From the NCBI GenBank assembly GCA_018818065.1, contig JAHISV010000005.1:664527-728526 (forward strand): a DNA stretch of 64,000 bases, in the 5' to 3' direction. This document shows, one piece after another, positions 41,244 through 49,066 of this stretch. The position numbers were made by a program, and so were the translations under genes. Under the pieces are notes generated by a model that saw only the letters and a program-made list of their open reading frames with translations, had not been told where the DNA came from and ran no database searches. How positions within the stretch are numbered: the first letter of the stretch is position 1; the number at the start of each line of letters is the position of its first letter. This DNA comes from Bacteroidota bacterium (lineage in GTDB: Bacteria; Bacteroidota; Ignavibacteria; Ignavibacteriales; Melioribacteraceae).

Positions 41244-42173
41244 ATGTCTGGGATGCTAATGTATCAACTCGGTATATCACTCTTGTTCTTTGTAGTCACT
41301 CTACATACTCAATCATTAAAACCCAAAATTGCCTTCACTTTTGATGACAGGTACCCACGCTCAAATGTTATGTTCGATTCTGAAGAGGGGAATAGAATGG
41401 TTCTTGATCATCTGAGTGAACATAATATAAAAGGAGCTTATTTTGTTGCTGCCAGTATGTTAGAATCGGAAACCGGACGAAATGTTCTTACAGCATGGGA
41501 CAATGCGGGACACGTGATTGCGAACCATTCTTATTCGCATCAAAACTATCATTCGGATAACGTTAGCATTGAGAATTATAAAAATGATTTCTTAAAGGCT
41601 GACACACTTCTCTCATCTTATAAGAGTTTTAGAAAGCTGTACAGATTTCCAATGCTGCGTGAGGGAAATACCATAGATAAAAGGGATGGCTTCAGGGAAA
41701 CGTTAACAGAAAATAATTATCAAATTGGGTACGTAACGGTTGATAATACAGAGTGGTTTATAAATAATACAATCAGGCAAAGACTGGCAAATGGTGATAG
41801 TATTGATGTTGATGCTTATAAAAGGATTTATATTGACCACCTCTATAACCTGGCTGTTGAATATGACAGCCTGGCTCTTTCCATGTTTGCAAGACAAATC
41901 CCTCATATCATGTTGGTACACAACAATATTACTTCGGCTCTTTTTCTTGGAGACCTTATTCAAAAATTTAAGGACGAGGATTGGGAAATTGTAGATGCCT
42001 CCGAAGCATTTTCTGACGAATTATATTTGAGTAAACCAGACGTAATATGGCAGAGAGGGCAATCGATTCTCTTCTCAATTGCAAAAGAGAGAGGACTTAT
42101 CACAGATGAAACGAAAACTTTTAATATAACCAGTGAAGAAATTCTTGAAAAACAATTAGAAGCCTTAGAATAG
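41244..42173 (+). CDS. Polysaccharide deacetylase-family protein (NodB fold)
   Basis: Starts are ambiguous: a TTG at 41199 and ATGs at 41244, 41253 and 41259 all precede the hydrophobic segment LGISLLFFVVTLHTQS. I pick 41244. About 309 residues. NodB motif 1 is AFTFDDRYPR (catalytic base and metal-binding aspartates), motif 2 ANHSYSHQN, and motif 3-like KLYRFPMLREG. It would remove acetyl groups from a cell-wall or exopolysaccharide. It lies between the propeller lipoprotein and the EEP-family gene, both exported. Confidence 0.85.
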   Translation: MSGMLMYQLGISLLFFVVTLHTQSLKPKIAFTFDDRYPRSNVMFDSEEGNRMVLDHLSEHNIKGAYFVAASMLESETGRNVLTAWDNAGHVIANHSYSHQNYHSDNVSIENYKNDFLKADTLLSSYKSFRKLYRFPMLREGNTIDKRDGFRETLTENNYQIGYVTVDNTEWFINNTIRQRLANGDSIDVDAYKRIYIDHLYNLAVEYDSLALSMFARQIPHIMLVHNNITSALFLGDLIQKFKDEDWEIVDASEAFSDELYLSKPDVIWQRGQSILFSIAKERGLITDETKTFNITSEEILEKQLEALE

Positions 42174-42186
42174 CGAAGGAGTCGGA

Positions 42187-43086
42187 ATGCGGTTATTTAT
42201 TTATTTGCTAATAGCTTTTATGGTTTCTGCCTGCTCTCAACCTGTCGAGAAAGGAATTCGAAAGATTGCTACCTGGAACATGAAATGGCTGGGCACCAAT
42301 TCCGGTAATCAACTGGATGCTGTTGAAAATGTTTCTGATTATGGAAATTACATCAGGGGAACAGGTGCTACACTCTTTGCCCTGCAGGAGATTGGAGCTA
42401 CTCATTCGGTAGGTGGAGAACCTAAATGCTATTACCTCGATCTTATAGTTGCCGATTTGAATGAGAAGACGGATGGGAGCGACTGGAAGTACATAATTGA
42501 TAAGGTTAATAAACAGCAGCGACTGGCATTTTTATTCAAGAGTAATGAATGGGAAGTTGTAGCCGATAGTTCTATTCGACCTGGCGCTTCGTTTAACTAT
42601 ATCAGAAGACCCTATCTGGCTGTCATCAAATCAAAGCTGCCTAATACAGATTACGAATTCATTTTTATTAATGTTCATCTTAAAGCCTTTCCGGATGCCA
42701 CTGAAAAACGAAGAGCTAACTTCACAGAACTGGCAAAATGGCTTCAGGTTTCAAAGATTGATAGCGATGTTTTAATAGCAGGCGATACAAATTTATTTGA
42801 AGGGGAATCAGACGTTGATGACGCGCTCGAATCAATTGGGTACAAGCCCCTTTATGACAGGGAAATTAGTTCAATTCACGAATATAAACTTAGCCAGAGA
42901 TTTGACAGGTTTTTTGCCTCGCCTGGAATACTTGATGAAATAAATAGGGCAAAAGAGGTTTTAGGGGAAGCAGATTATATTGATGTAATTAAAGAAAATG
43001 ATGATGGCTTTCTCAGATGGTTTGATGATAATATTTCAGATCATTTTCCGGTGGTGCTGAATATTGATGTTTCGAAGAATAGATGA
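42187..43086 (+). CDS. Endonuclease/exonuclease/phosphatase-family lipoprotein
   Basis: 299 residues. Lipobox at IAFMVSACSQ. The EEP fold is visible: KIATWNMKWLG near the start (Asn and metal site), FALQEIGATH (catalytic Glu), FINVHLKA, LIAGDTNLF (Asp, Asn) and NISDHFPVVL at the end (catalytic Asp-His). AAGGAGTCGGA lies just upstream of the ATG, 13 bp after the deacetylase stop. It could be an exported phosphodiesterase or nuclease. Confidence 0.88.
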   Translation: MRLFIYLLIAFMVSACSQPVEKGIRKIATWNMKWLGTNSGNQLDAVENVSDYGNYIRGTGATLFALQEIGATHSVGGEPKCYYLDLIVADLNEKTDGSDWKYIIDKVNKQQRLAFLFKSNEWEVVADSSIRPGASFNYIRRPYLAVIKSKLPNTDYEFIFINVHLKAFPDATEKRRANFTELAKWLQVSKIDSDVLIAGDTNLFEGESDVDDALESIGYKPLYDREISSIHEYKLSQRFDRFFASPGILDEINRAKEVLGEADYIDVIKENDDGFLRWFDDNISDHFPVVLNIDVSKNR

Positions 43087-43163
43087 AAAAAAATATTTCG
43101 CAAATGATATTGCATGTAGTTAATACTTTTTTGAAAACTACTTACACTTGCGATATTGACAAT

Positions 43164-43296
43164 CTTGCTCATGATCTTGCTCTTGCTCTTGATCCTGATC
43201 CTGATCCTGATCCTGATCAGTTTTTTTGTCTCTCACTTGACTGTGAATTTATTTTGTAAAAATGATCAAGATCAAGAGTATGATCATGTTCAGGAT
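43164..43296. repeat. Hexanucleotide repeat forming a large imperfect hairpin between convergent genes
   Basis: From 43164 there are about nine tandem units of CTTGCT, CATGAT, CTTGAT and CCTGAT type, ending CCTGATCAG followed by seven T. A second array in inverted sense (ATGATCAAGATCAAGAGT... from 43262) is partly complementary to the first. Both lie between the ends of the plus-strand EEP gene and the minus-strand serine hydrolase gene. It probably acts as a terminator-like structure and is prone to slippage. Confidence 0.6.
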
Positions 43297-43314
43297 AAGA
43301 CACATCAAATAAAT

Positions 43315-44397
43315 CTATCTTGTAACAGCCGGTAAAACATATTGTGCTACAAGGTTTATCACTGCAAGTTCATTTTGCCCGGCAATTTCGGGTTCCTGGG
43401 CAACTTGTGAGGTTGCCGCCACAATCAGATTCATTTCCGGAAAAACAATTATATACTGTCCGCCATAACCAAGAGCCATATAACAATTCACGAAATTAAT
43501 TTTACCAACCCACCATAAATATCCATAATTATAATCATGAAACTGCCCCCATACTTGCTGACCCCAGGCCGTGGAAGGTGAGGTAGTTAAATCAACCCAA
43601 CTCTCAGGAATTATTTGTATATCGTTTATTCGTCCTTTGTTTAAATAGAGTTGACCGAGTACGGCCATTTCTTTTGGAGTAAAATGCATGGTGTTACCGC
43701 CAAAATGATATCCGTTTTGGCTTTGCCAATCACCCAAGGATATTCCCATAGGATTAAATAAAAACTCTTGAGCAAAGTCTCGTATACTTCTTCCTGTAGC
43801 TTTATTAATTATTGCTGAAAGCAAATGTGTTTCAAATGTATTGTACAACATTCTTTCCCCAGGATCGCTCTGCAGGGGAGCTTCAATGGCAGCTTTAATC
43901 CAATCACTGGTATAGTAAAAATGATTATAAACACTATAATTATTGGTCGATTCTCCTTCAATACCCATGCGCATTGTTAACAGGTGTTCTACAGTTACAT
44001 CATACTTCCGTGGGTCAATGCCATCATAGACATATTCCGGGAAGTAGTCCATCATTTTGTCCTCTAAAGTTAAATAGCCTTGCTCAATGGCAATACCTGC
44101 AATGGCAGAAAGAAAGCTTTTACTTACAGAGTATACGTTGTGATCCCTTGTTTCACTGTATCCGTTGTAGTATGCTTCCCTGATAAGGTACCCGTTTTTT
44201 ACTATCACTAATCCATCAATGGAACCAATCATTTCAGCGCGGGAAAAGGCGGCCTCAAGCTTGTCTGCCTGAATCCCCTGATCTACAGCAGTAGATTCCT
44301 CCCATTGGTATATGTCAAAATTACTGTCTGCTGAATTGTCGCATGCAGCGAATAAAAATGCCAGTGAGAGTATATATAATAGTCTTTTAGTAATCAT
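43315..44397 (-). CDS. Serine beta-lactamase-like hydrolase, lipoprotein
   Basis: 360 residues. Lipobox at LAFLFAACDNS. The class C beta-lactamase/esterase fold shows the SxxK nucleophile in YSVSKSFLSA (about residue 92), the YxN-like motif in MLYNTFETH and LWWVGK-type positions toward the end. No beta-lactam activity can be assumed; most members of this family are exported esterases or peptidases. It converges on the EEP-family gene. Confidence 0.87.
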   Translation of the reverse strand: MITKRLLYILSLAFLFAACDNSADSNFDIYQWEESTAVDQGIQADKLEAAFSRAEMIGSIDGLVIVKNGYLIREAYYNGYSETRDHNVYSVSKSFLSAIAGIAIEQGYLTLEDKMMDYFPEYVYDGIDPRKYDVTVEHLLTMRMGIEGESTNNYSVYNHFYYTSDWIKAAIEAPLQSDPGERMLYNTFETHLLSAIINKATGRSIRDFAQEFLFNPMGISLGDWQSQNGYHFGGNTMHFTPKEMAVLGQLYLNKGRINDIQIIPESWVDLTTSPSTAWGQQVWGQFHDYNYGYLWWVGKINFVNCYMALGYGGQYIIVFPEMNLIVAATSQVAQEPEIAGQNELAVINLVAQYVLPAVTR

Positions 44398-44614
44398 GGT
44401 GGTTTCCCCGACCTATAAATGAATAGTAACAGCAATTATATACTACTTAATTGACAAATTAAATGCTTTTACGGGTGACCTAGGTAAATTGTGATATTTG
44501 AAAAATATACATGGATTATTTGGCAAGTCAGTTATAATTTGTATGTGAAAGTTTTAGAGGGGAATATTACTGTTTTAGCACGATACTATTCGTTCAGATA
44601 AGGCGGGAATAACA

Positions 44615-45142
44615 ATGAAAATAGTACTTTACATTGCAGCAAGTATTGATGGTTACATTGCCCGGGTGGATGGTAAAGTTGACTGGTTGGATAAATTTAC
44701 CGGAACCGAAGAGGATTACGGATATTACGACTTTTATGAAAATATTGATGCTCTTATAATGGGCAGCAATACCTATAAGGAAATATTAAACTTTGACGTT
44801 GATTGGCCTTACGCGGGAAAACCAACTTATGTAGTTTCAAATAGTTCACCTTCTTCCGACAACGAAGATGTCATTTTAATTCCCAACGACCTTGAAGGCG
44901 TTATGAAAATCCTGGAAGAGAATAATCACAAGGTTGTTTGGCTGGTAGGGGGCGGGAGGCTCGTTTCCTCGACGATGAGTATGAATTTAATTGATGAAAT
45001 AATTCTTTCCATTATGCCAACAACACTTGGTGATGGTATAAGGTTGTTTAACTCCTCTAAGGATTTTGACTTGGATTATTCTTTGGCTAAATGCGAAACC
45101 TATAAAAATGGTGTTGTTCAAATTCACTATGTGAAAAAGTAA
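44615..45142 (+). CDS. RibD/dihydrofolate-reductase-like protein
   Basis: 175 residues. The fold signature is MKIVLYIAASIDGYIARVDG at the start, DALIMGSNTYKEIL, YVVSNSS and KVVWLVGGGRLVSS, typical of the RibD C-terminal/YyaP family. It probably binds NADPH; the substrate is unknown. Single gene; the start has AAGGCGGGAAT upstream. Confidence 0.88.
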   Translation: MKIVLYIAASIDGYIARVDGKVDWLDKFTGTEEDYGYYDFYENIDALIMGSNTYKEILNFDVDWPYAGKPTYVVSNSSPSSDNEDVILIPNDLEGVMKILEENNHKVVWLVGGGRLVSSTMSMNLIDEIILSIMPTTLGDGIRLFNSSKDFDLDYSLAKCETYKNGVVQIHYVKK

Positions 45143-45311
45143 AGTTATCCTCTTTGGTTAGTGAGATGAAATTAGAGAGAGAAAATCATCTTGAGTACAT
45201 GATTTTTCTTTTAAAACATTCAATTTATTTTTATTATGAATTGTGTTTATACTTAATAACAGGTTAGCATGATTATCCTGTATATTCAAATACTTTTTGG
45301 GTTAGTGACTT

Positions 45312-45725
45312 ATGCCGAGTGAACAAAAAATCATCTCAACAATTGACGAATTCTACGAAGTTATCTCCGGTAGTGCTGGTGAAGAAAGAGAATGGGATAA
45401 ATTACGTTTGCTTTTTTGCGAAGGGGCAGTTCTTACTCCTTACGTTTTTTCAGACAATGTAAATGAGAGGTCTATATCATACAATATTGAATCGTATATT
45501 AATAGAGTGAAAAAGATAATTTTATCTTCGGACTTTAACGAGCGGGGATTTAATTACCGCATTGATATTTATGGTAATATTGCAAACGTATATAGCGAAT
45601 ACAGTGCTCAAATTAATACCGGAAACGAGACCTATATGAAAAAAGGTATTAATCTTATTCAACTATTGCTAGATGTTGATAATTGGAAAATAATAAGCAT
45701 GCTTTGGGAAAATACCAGTGGGTAA
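45312..45725 (+). CDS. SnoaL/NTF2-like protein
   Basis: 137 residues with the helix-then-curved-sheet pattern of NTF2-like proteins: IISTIDEFYEVISGSAGEER, DIYGNIANVYSEYSAQ and KKGINLIQLLLDVDNWKIIS. The last two strands match the SnoaL-like/nuclear-transport-factor-2 family that has many ligand-binding or accessory roles. No catalytic residues can be assigned. Confidence 0.75.
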   Translation: MPSEQKIISTIDEFYEVISGSAGEEREWDKLRLLFCEGAVLTPYVFSDNVNERSISYNIESYINRVKKIILSSDFNERGFNYRIDIYGNIANVYSEYSAQINTGNETYMKKGINLIQLLLDVDNWKIISMLWENTSG

Positions 45726-46064
45726 TTAAAATAATCCATACAATTATTTCTATTCAACTCAAGAAAAGAACTCTTAATTCAATTTGCTAAAGCAACCTCA
45801 ACATTAATTTTTGGGTTATATCATAGACTGTAATGCTATTTATTTTGAATCTGCATCAGATGCGGACTAGTAACTTTGCGGCTTCCTGAATAGTATAATC
45901 TAACCAGACACCAACACATTCCTTTGGCAATGTTGAAATTCATCGGATGGATTACTCAAATCTTTAATAGTCCCTTCTCCTCGTTATTATGTTGTATCTG
46001 CATTTGGCGATTCGAATATTTTTATTAAATTATGATCATCATTTAATAAACGGACAGGTATACA
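45726..46064. other. Intergenic region without visible features
   Basis: About 340 bp, AT-rich, no supported ORF, hairpin or repeat that I can see. It should hold the promoter of the M24 gene. Confidence 0.4.
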
Positions 46065-47405
46065 ATGTGCGGTAGATATTCATTTCAAAGATCAATAAAA
46101 CTTTTATTGGGTACGATTATTCTACTCTTAATTGCATCCTGTAAGGAAAAAATTATTGAACAACCATTCCCGGCAGATACAAATCTATGGAAATCTATTC
46201 GAAAGGAGAGAATTCAAAAATTATTACCAGATGCTATGAAATTAGCCGGAGTTGATGCCTGGATAATAATCTGTAGAGAAAATAACAATGACCCCTTAGC
46301 AAAATTTGTTGGTGGTGAAAATGCTGGCGGCACAGCTGCTTTTTTGTTTTTTCGTAACGATGAAGGCGTCAGATCTGTTGCAATTTCCCCAATGGGAGAG
46401 GCTACATCACTAAAAGAAGTTAACTTGCATGATGAGGTGGTTGTTATTGAGAGAGGTTCACCCATAGGTGGAAAAATATTGGACATTGTTTCAAAATATG
46501 ACCCGGAGAAAATTGCGATAAATACATCGGACTACGGAATTGCCGATGGACTTTCATACACGCAGAAAGAATACTTGTCAGAGGCTCTTGGTTCAAAATA
46601 TAAACATCGGCTGGTTTCTTCCTTTGACCTTGTAATGGAGTGGTTATCTGTCAAATTACCTGATGAAATTAAATTAATGAAAAGGGCAGCAGAAATAACT
46701 GCGCAGATTGAAGTTGATGCCTACAAAATGGTGATTCCCGGTAAAACAAAAGACTCTGATGTTGCGAAATACATAAAAGGGCGTATGTCAGAAATAAATG
46801 TTTCTGATGCCTGGGCACCAGATCAAAACCCGAGTGTGAACTCCGGTCCCGACAGAGGTCACTCCCACTCAACGGAAAAAGTAATACAGCCTGGAGACAT
46901 AATCCAGCTTGATTTTGGGATAATGATTTATGATACATGGTGTAGTGATATACAAAGGTTTGCTTATGTACTGAAGCCTGGCGAGACCGAACCTCCTAAA
47001 GAAATTAAAAAGTATTTTGAATTTGCAAAGGAGGGACATAGAAAAGTTCTGGAGGCAATGAAACCTGGCGTTACAGGATGGGCGATCGACAAAATTCAAC
47101 GGGAGTGGATGGAAAAAAACGGCTCTATGAGTGTAATGTGGGGAACCGGACATCCGGTTGGTTATTGGGCTCATGATGCAGGCCCTTCACTTGGCGGAGC
47201 TGCATATTCTGATAAACCTGTGGGTAACTCGGCGCGTCTACTCCGGGAGGGTCAGACATTTGCCTATGATGGTTTTTATAAATGGGTTAGAGAGGATGGT
47301 ACAGAAAAAACTATCTCAGTTGAAGAAATGGCAGTTGTTACAGAGACGGGTGCAGAGTACATGTCCAAACCTCAGGAAGAATGGATTTTAATTAAATCAA
47401 ATTAG
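46065..47405 (+). CDS. M24-family metallopeptidase, predicted lipoprotein
   Basis: 446 residues. The N-terminus MCGRYSFQRSIK is followed by a hydrophobic stretch and a lipobox-like IASCKEK, so it is probably a lipoprotein. Residues 40-190 are a creatinase-type N-terminal domain; the rest is the pita-bread fold with metal-binding LDFGIMIYDTWCSDIQ (two aspartates), GTGHPVGYWAHDAG (His) and EEMAVVTETG (Glu). It may cleave X-Pro dipeptides. It is the first gene of a run with the deformylase-like and cupin genes. Its first seven residues match the hallmark start of YedK/HMCES proteins, which is odd. Confidence 0.87.
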   Translation: MCGRYSFQRSIKLLLGTIILLLIASCKEKIIEQPFPADTNLWKSIRKERIQKLLPDAMKLAGVDAWIIICRENNNDPLAKFVGGENAGGTAAFLFFRNDEGVRSVAISPMGEATSLKEVNLHDEVVVIERGSPIGGKILDIVSKYDPEKIAINTSDYGIADGLSYTQKEYLSEALGSKYKHRLVSSFDLVMEWLSVKLPDEIKLMKRAAEITAQIEVDAYKMVIPGKTKDSDVAKYIKGRMSEINVSDAWAPDQNPSVNSGPDRGHSHSTEKVIQPGDIIQLDFGIMIYDTWCSDIQRFAYVLKPGETEPPKEIKKYFEFAKEGHRKVLEAMKPGVTGWAIDKIQREWMEKNGSMSVMWGTGHPVGYWAHDAGPSLGGAAYSDKPVGNSARLLREGQTFAYDGFYKWVREDGTEKTISVEEMAVVTETGAEYMSKPQEEWILIKSN

Positions 47406-47422
47406 TTTACTATGGAAAGCAT

Positions 47423-47938
47423 ATGTCAGTTAAACCAATATTGCAGCTTGGAAATCCCGATTTATATAGAATAAGTGAAATAGTATCGGAAGAAGAACGG
47501 GATGCTATTAGGAACACAGTTACCGATTTGCACGATACGATGATAAATTTTAGGAAAAGGTACGGAGTCGGTCGGGCAATTGCAGCTCCGCAGATAGGCA
47601 TTTTTAAGCAAATTATATATATGTTTATCAACGAACCAGTAACATTTATAAATCCCGTTTTGTTTGACTTTAGTGAAGAACGAATTAAATTGTGGGATGA
47701 TTGTATGAGTTTTCCGCGACTTCTTGTTAAAGTCGAACGACATAAGCGATGCAAAATTAAATACAAAGATTTAAACTGGGATGATAAAGAATTAGATTTA
47801 GAAAACGACTTGTCGGAATTGTTGCAGCATGAGTATGATCATTTAATGGGAGTACTTGCTGTTTCCCGGGCAATTGATGAACGGTCCTTAGCTTTCAAAA
47901 CCGAACTAGAAAAATTGAAATTTACCGACGGAGGTTAA
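47423..47938 (+). CDS. Peptide-deformylase-like protein
   Basis: 171 residues. The three deformylase motifs are present in modified form: GVGRAIAAPQIG (motif 1), a motif 2 with WDDCMSFPRL where the typical EGCLS would be, and the zinc motif QHEYDHLMG (motif 3). The metal ligands (Cys and two His) are intact, but the glutamate-glycine of motif 2 is replaced by Asp-Asp. It is probably a divergent accessory deformylase. It follows the M24 gene by 17 bp. Confidence 0.85.
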   Translation: MSVKPILQLGNPDLYRISEIVSEEERDAIRNTVTDLHDTMINFRKRYGVGRAIAAPQIGIFKQIIYMFINEPVTFINPVLFDFSEERIKLWDDCMSFPRLLVKVERHKRCKIKYKDLNWDDKELDLENDLSELLQHEYDHLMGVLAVSRAIDERSLAFKTELEKLKFTDGG

Positions 47939-48304
47939 ATGAACTACAAGTCAATTAATTTTCAGAAAAAGCTTGAAAAATTTGACGATCTATGGGCACC
48001 AAAAGTGATAGGGGAAATGAATGATTACCAATTCAAAGTTGTTAAGTTTGCCGGCGATTTTGTTTGGCATAAACATGTAAATACTGACGAGACCTTTTTA
48101 GTACTTAAAGGAAAAATGAACATTGAATTCCGTGACGGTAAGGTTACAATTGAAGAAGGGGAAATGTACATTGTACCAAAAGGAGTTGAACACAAACCTT
48201 TTACTGATTCGGAATGCCATGTTATGTTAATTGAACCTCGTGGAATTGTTAATACCGGGGATGCTGGTGGTGAACTTACCGCTGAAAATGATGTGTGGAT
48301 TTAA
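47939..48304 (+). CDS. Cupin-fold protein
   Basis: 121 residues, ATG directly after the deformylase stop. The cupin core is visible: FVWHKHVNTDETFLVLKG (His, His, Glu ligands), EGEMYIVPKGVEHKPF (second His). The ligand is unknown. It is likely cotranscribed with the two upstream genes; a clear hairpin follows. Confidence 0.87.
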   Translation: MNYKSINFQKKLEKFDDLWAPKVIGEMNDYQFKVVKFAGDFVWHKHVNTDETFLVLKGKMNIEFRDGKVTIEEGEMYIVPKGVEHKPFTDSECHVMLIEPRGIVNTGDAGGELTAENDVWI

Positions 48305-48363
48305 TGAAAACAGAGGCTGATGTAAATTTTATTTATAGTATTATTTTTCATTTCATTACTATG

Positions 48364-48396
48364 AGAGAAGTGAAAGTTTGAATTTTTCACTTCTCT
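48364..48396 (+). terminator. Terminator after the M24-deformylase-cupin run
   Basis: AGAGAAGTGAAA (48364-48375) pairs perfectly with TTTCACTTCTCT (48385-48396) around a 9-base loop, 60 bp after the cupin stop. Confidence 0.7.
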
Positions 48397-48544
48397 ATCT
48401 TGTCTGATTTTACACAATAATAGCCATAAATATTTCCCGGAATTTTTCTTTCAGGATGTGATATTTCCATAATAATTTATTCCTTTGATTCTTTACTATT
48501 TGCTATATTTCGTCCACTTTTTTTCACTTGTATGGCGGTGGAAC

Positions 48545-49012
48545 ATGGCAGTTAAACTAACCTTAGGTCTGAAGAAAGTACTGTTTCAACATTGCATGGA
48601 TTATGTTGACGAAAAAATTGAATCGGAAACCCAGGCTATTAAGGATGCACAGGATGCCGCTAATGAGGAAACTAAAAGCAGTGCCGGAGATAAGTACGAG
48701 ACAACCAGGGCAATGATGCATCTTGAGGAAGAAAAGTACGCGACTCAGTTGATTGAATCAATCAAACTTAAAAAAGTGCTTAGCCAAATTGATATAAAAA
48801 AAGAGTATAATGAGGTACAACCGGGATGTGTTGTTACAACCAACATTGGCAATTATTTTTTAGCAATAAGCGCTGGCGAGATAATGGTTGAAAAAGAATG
48901 CTTTAAAGCAATTTCACTTGCTGCTCCCATAGGCCAGGCGCTTAATAAAGCAAAGGTTAAGGATGAAATTACCTTTAGGGATAAAACTATAGTGATCAAA
49001 TCAATAATATAG
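48545..49012 (+). CDS. GreA/GreB C-terminal-domain-like protein
   Basis: I start at the ATG at 48545 with GGTGG upstream; the longer frame from 48485 adds 20 hydrophobic residues with no support. 155 residues. Residues 1-80 form a helical coiled region (YVDEKIESETQAIKDAQDAA) resembling the GreA N-terminal hairpin, and residues 95-155 the beta-rich C-terminal domain (GCVVTTNIGNYFLAIS, AAPIGQALNKAKVKDEITFR). Members in Bacteroidota are often called 3-oxoacyl-ACP synthase in error. A role in transcription or stress is possible. Confidence 0.75.
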   Translation: MAVKLTLGLKKVLFQHCMDYVDEKIESETQAIKDAQDAANEETKSSAGDKYETTRAMMHLEEEKYATQLIESIKLKKVLSQIDIKKEYNEVQPGCVVTTNIGNYFLAISAGEIMVEKECFKAISLAAPIGQALNKAKVKDEITFRDKTIVIKSII

Positions 49013-49027
49013 ATTATGTTATTTCTT

Positions 49028-49053
49028 TGTGGGACGATTCTGGTCGTCCCACA
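49028..49053. terminator. Bidirectional terminator between convergent genes
   Basis: TGTGGGACGA (49028-49037) and TCGTCCCACA (49044-49053) are perfect inverted copies around the loop TTCTGG, with T-rich and A-rich flanks. It ends the Gre-like gene (plus) and the TonB-receptor gene (minus). Confidence 0.8.
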
Positions 49054-49066
49054 TAAAATTTAAATC

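Noticed and set aside
43164..43296. CRISPR array
   Set aside because: The repeat unit is only six bases with no spacers and no cas genes nearby.
43315..44397. True beta-lactamase resistance gene
   Set aside because: Only the general SxxK fold is visible; members of this family are mostly esterases or peptidases.
46065..47405. YedK/HMCES protein
   Set aside because: Only the first few residues match; the rest is a complete M24 peptidase and the SRAP core motifs are missing.
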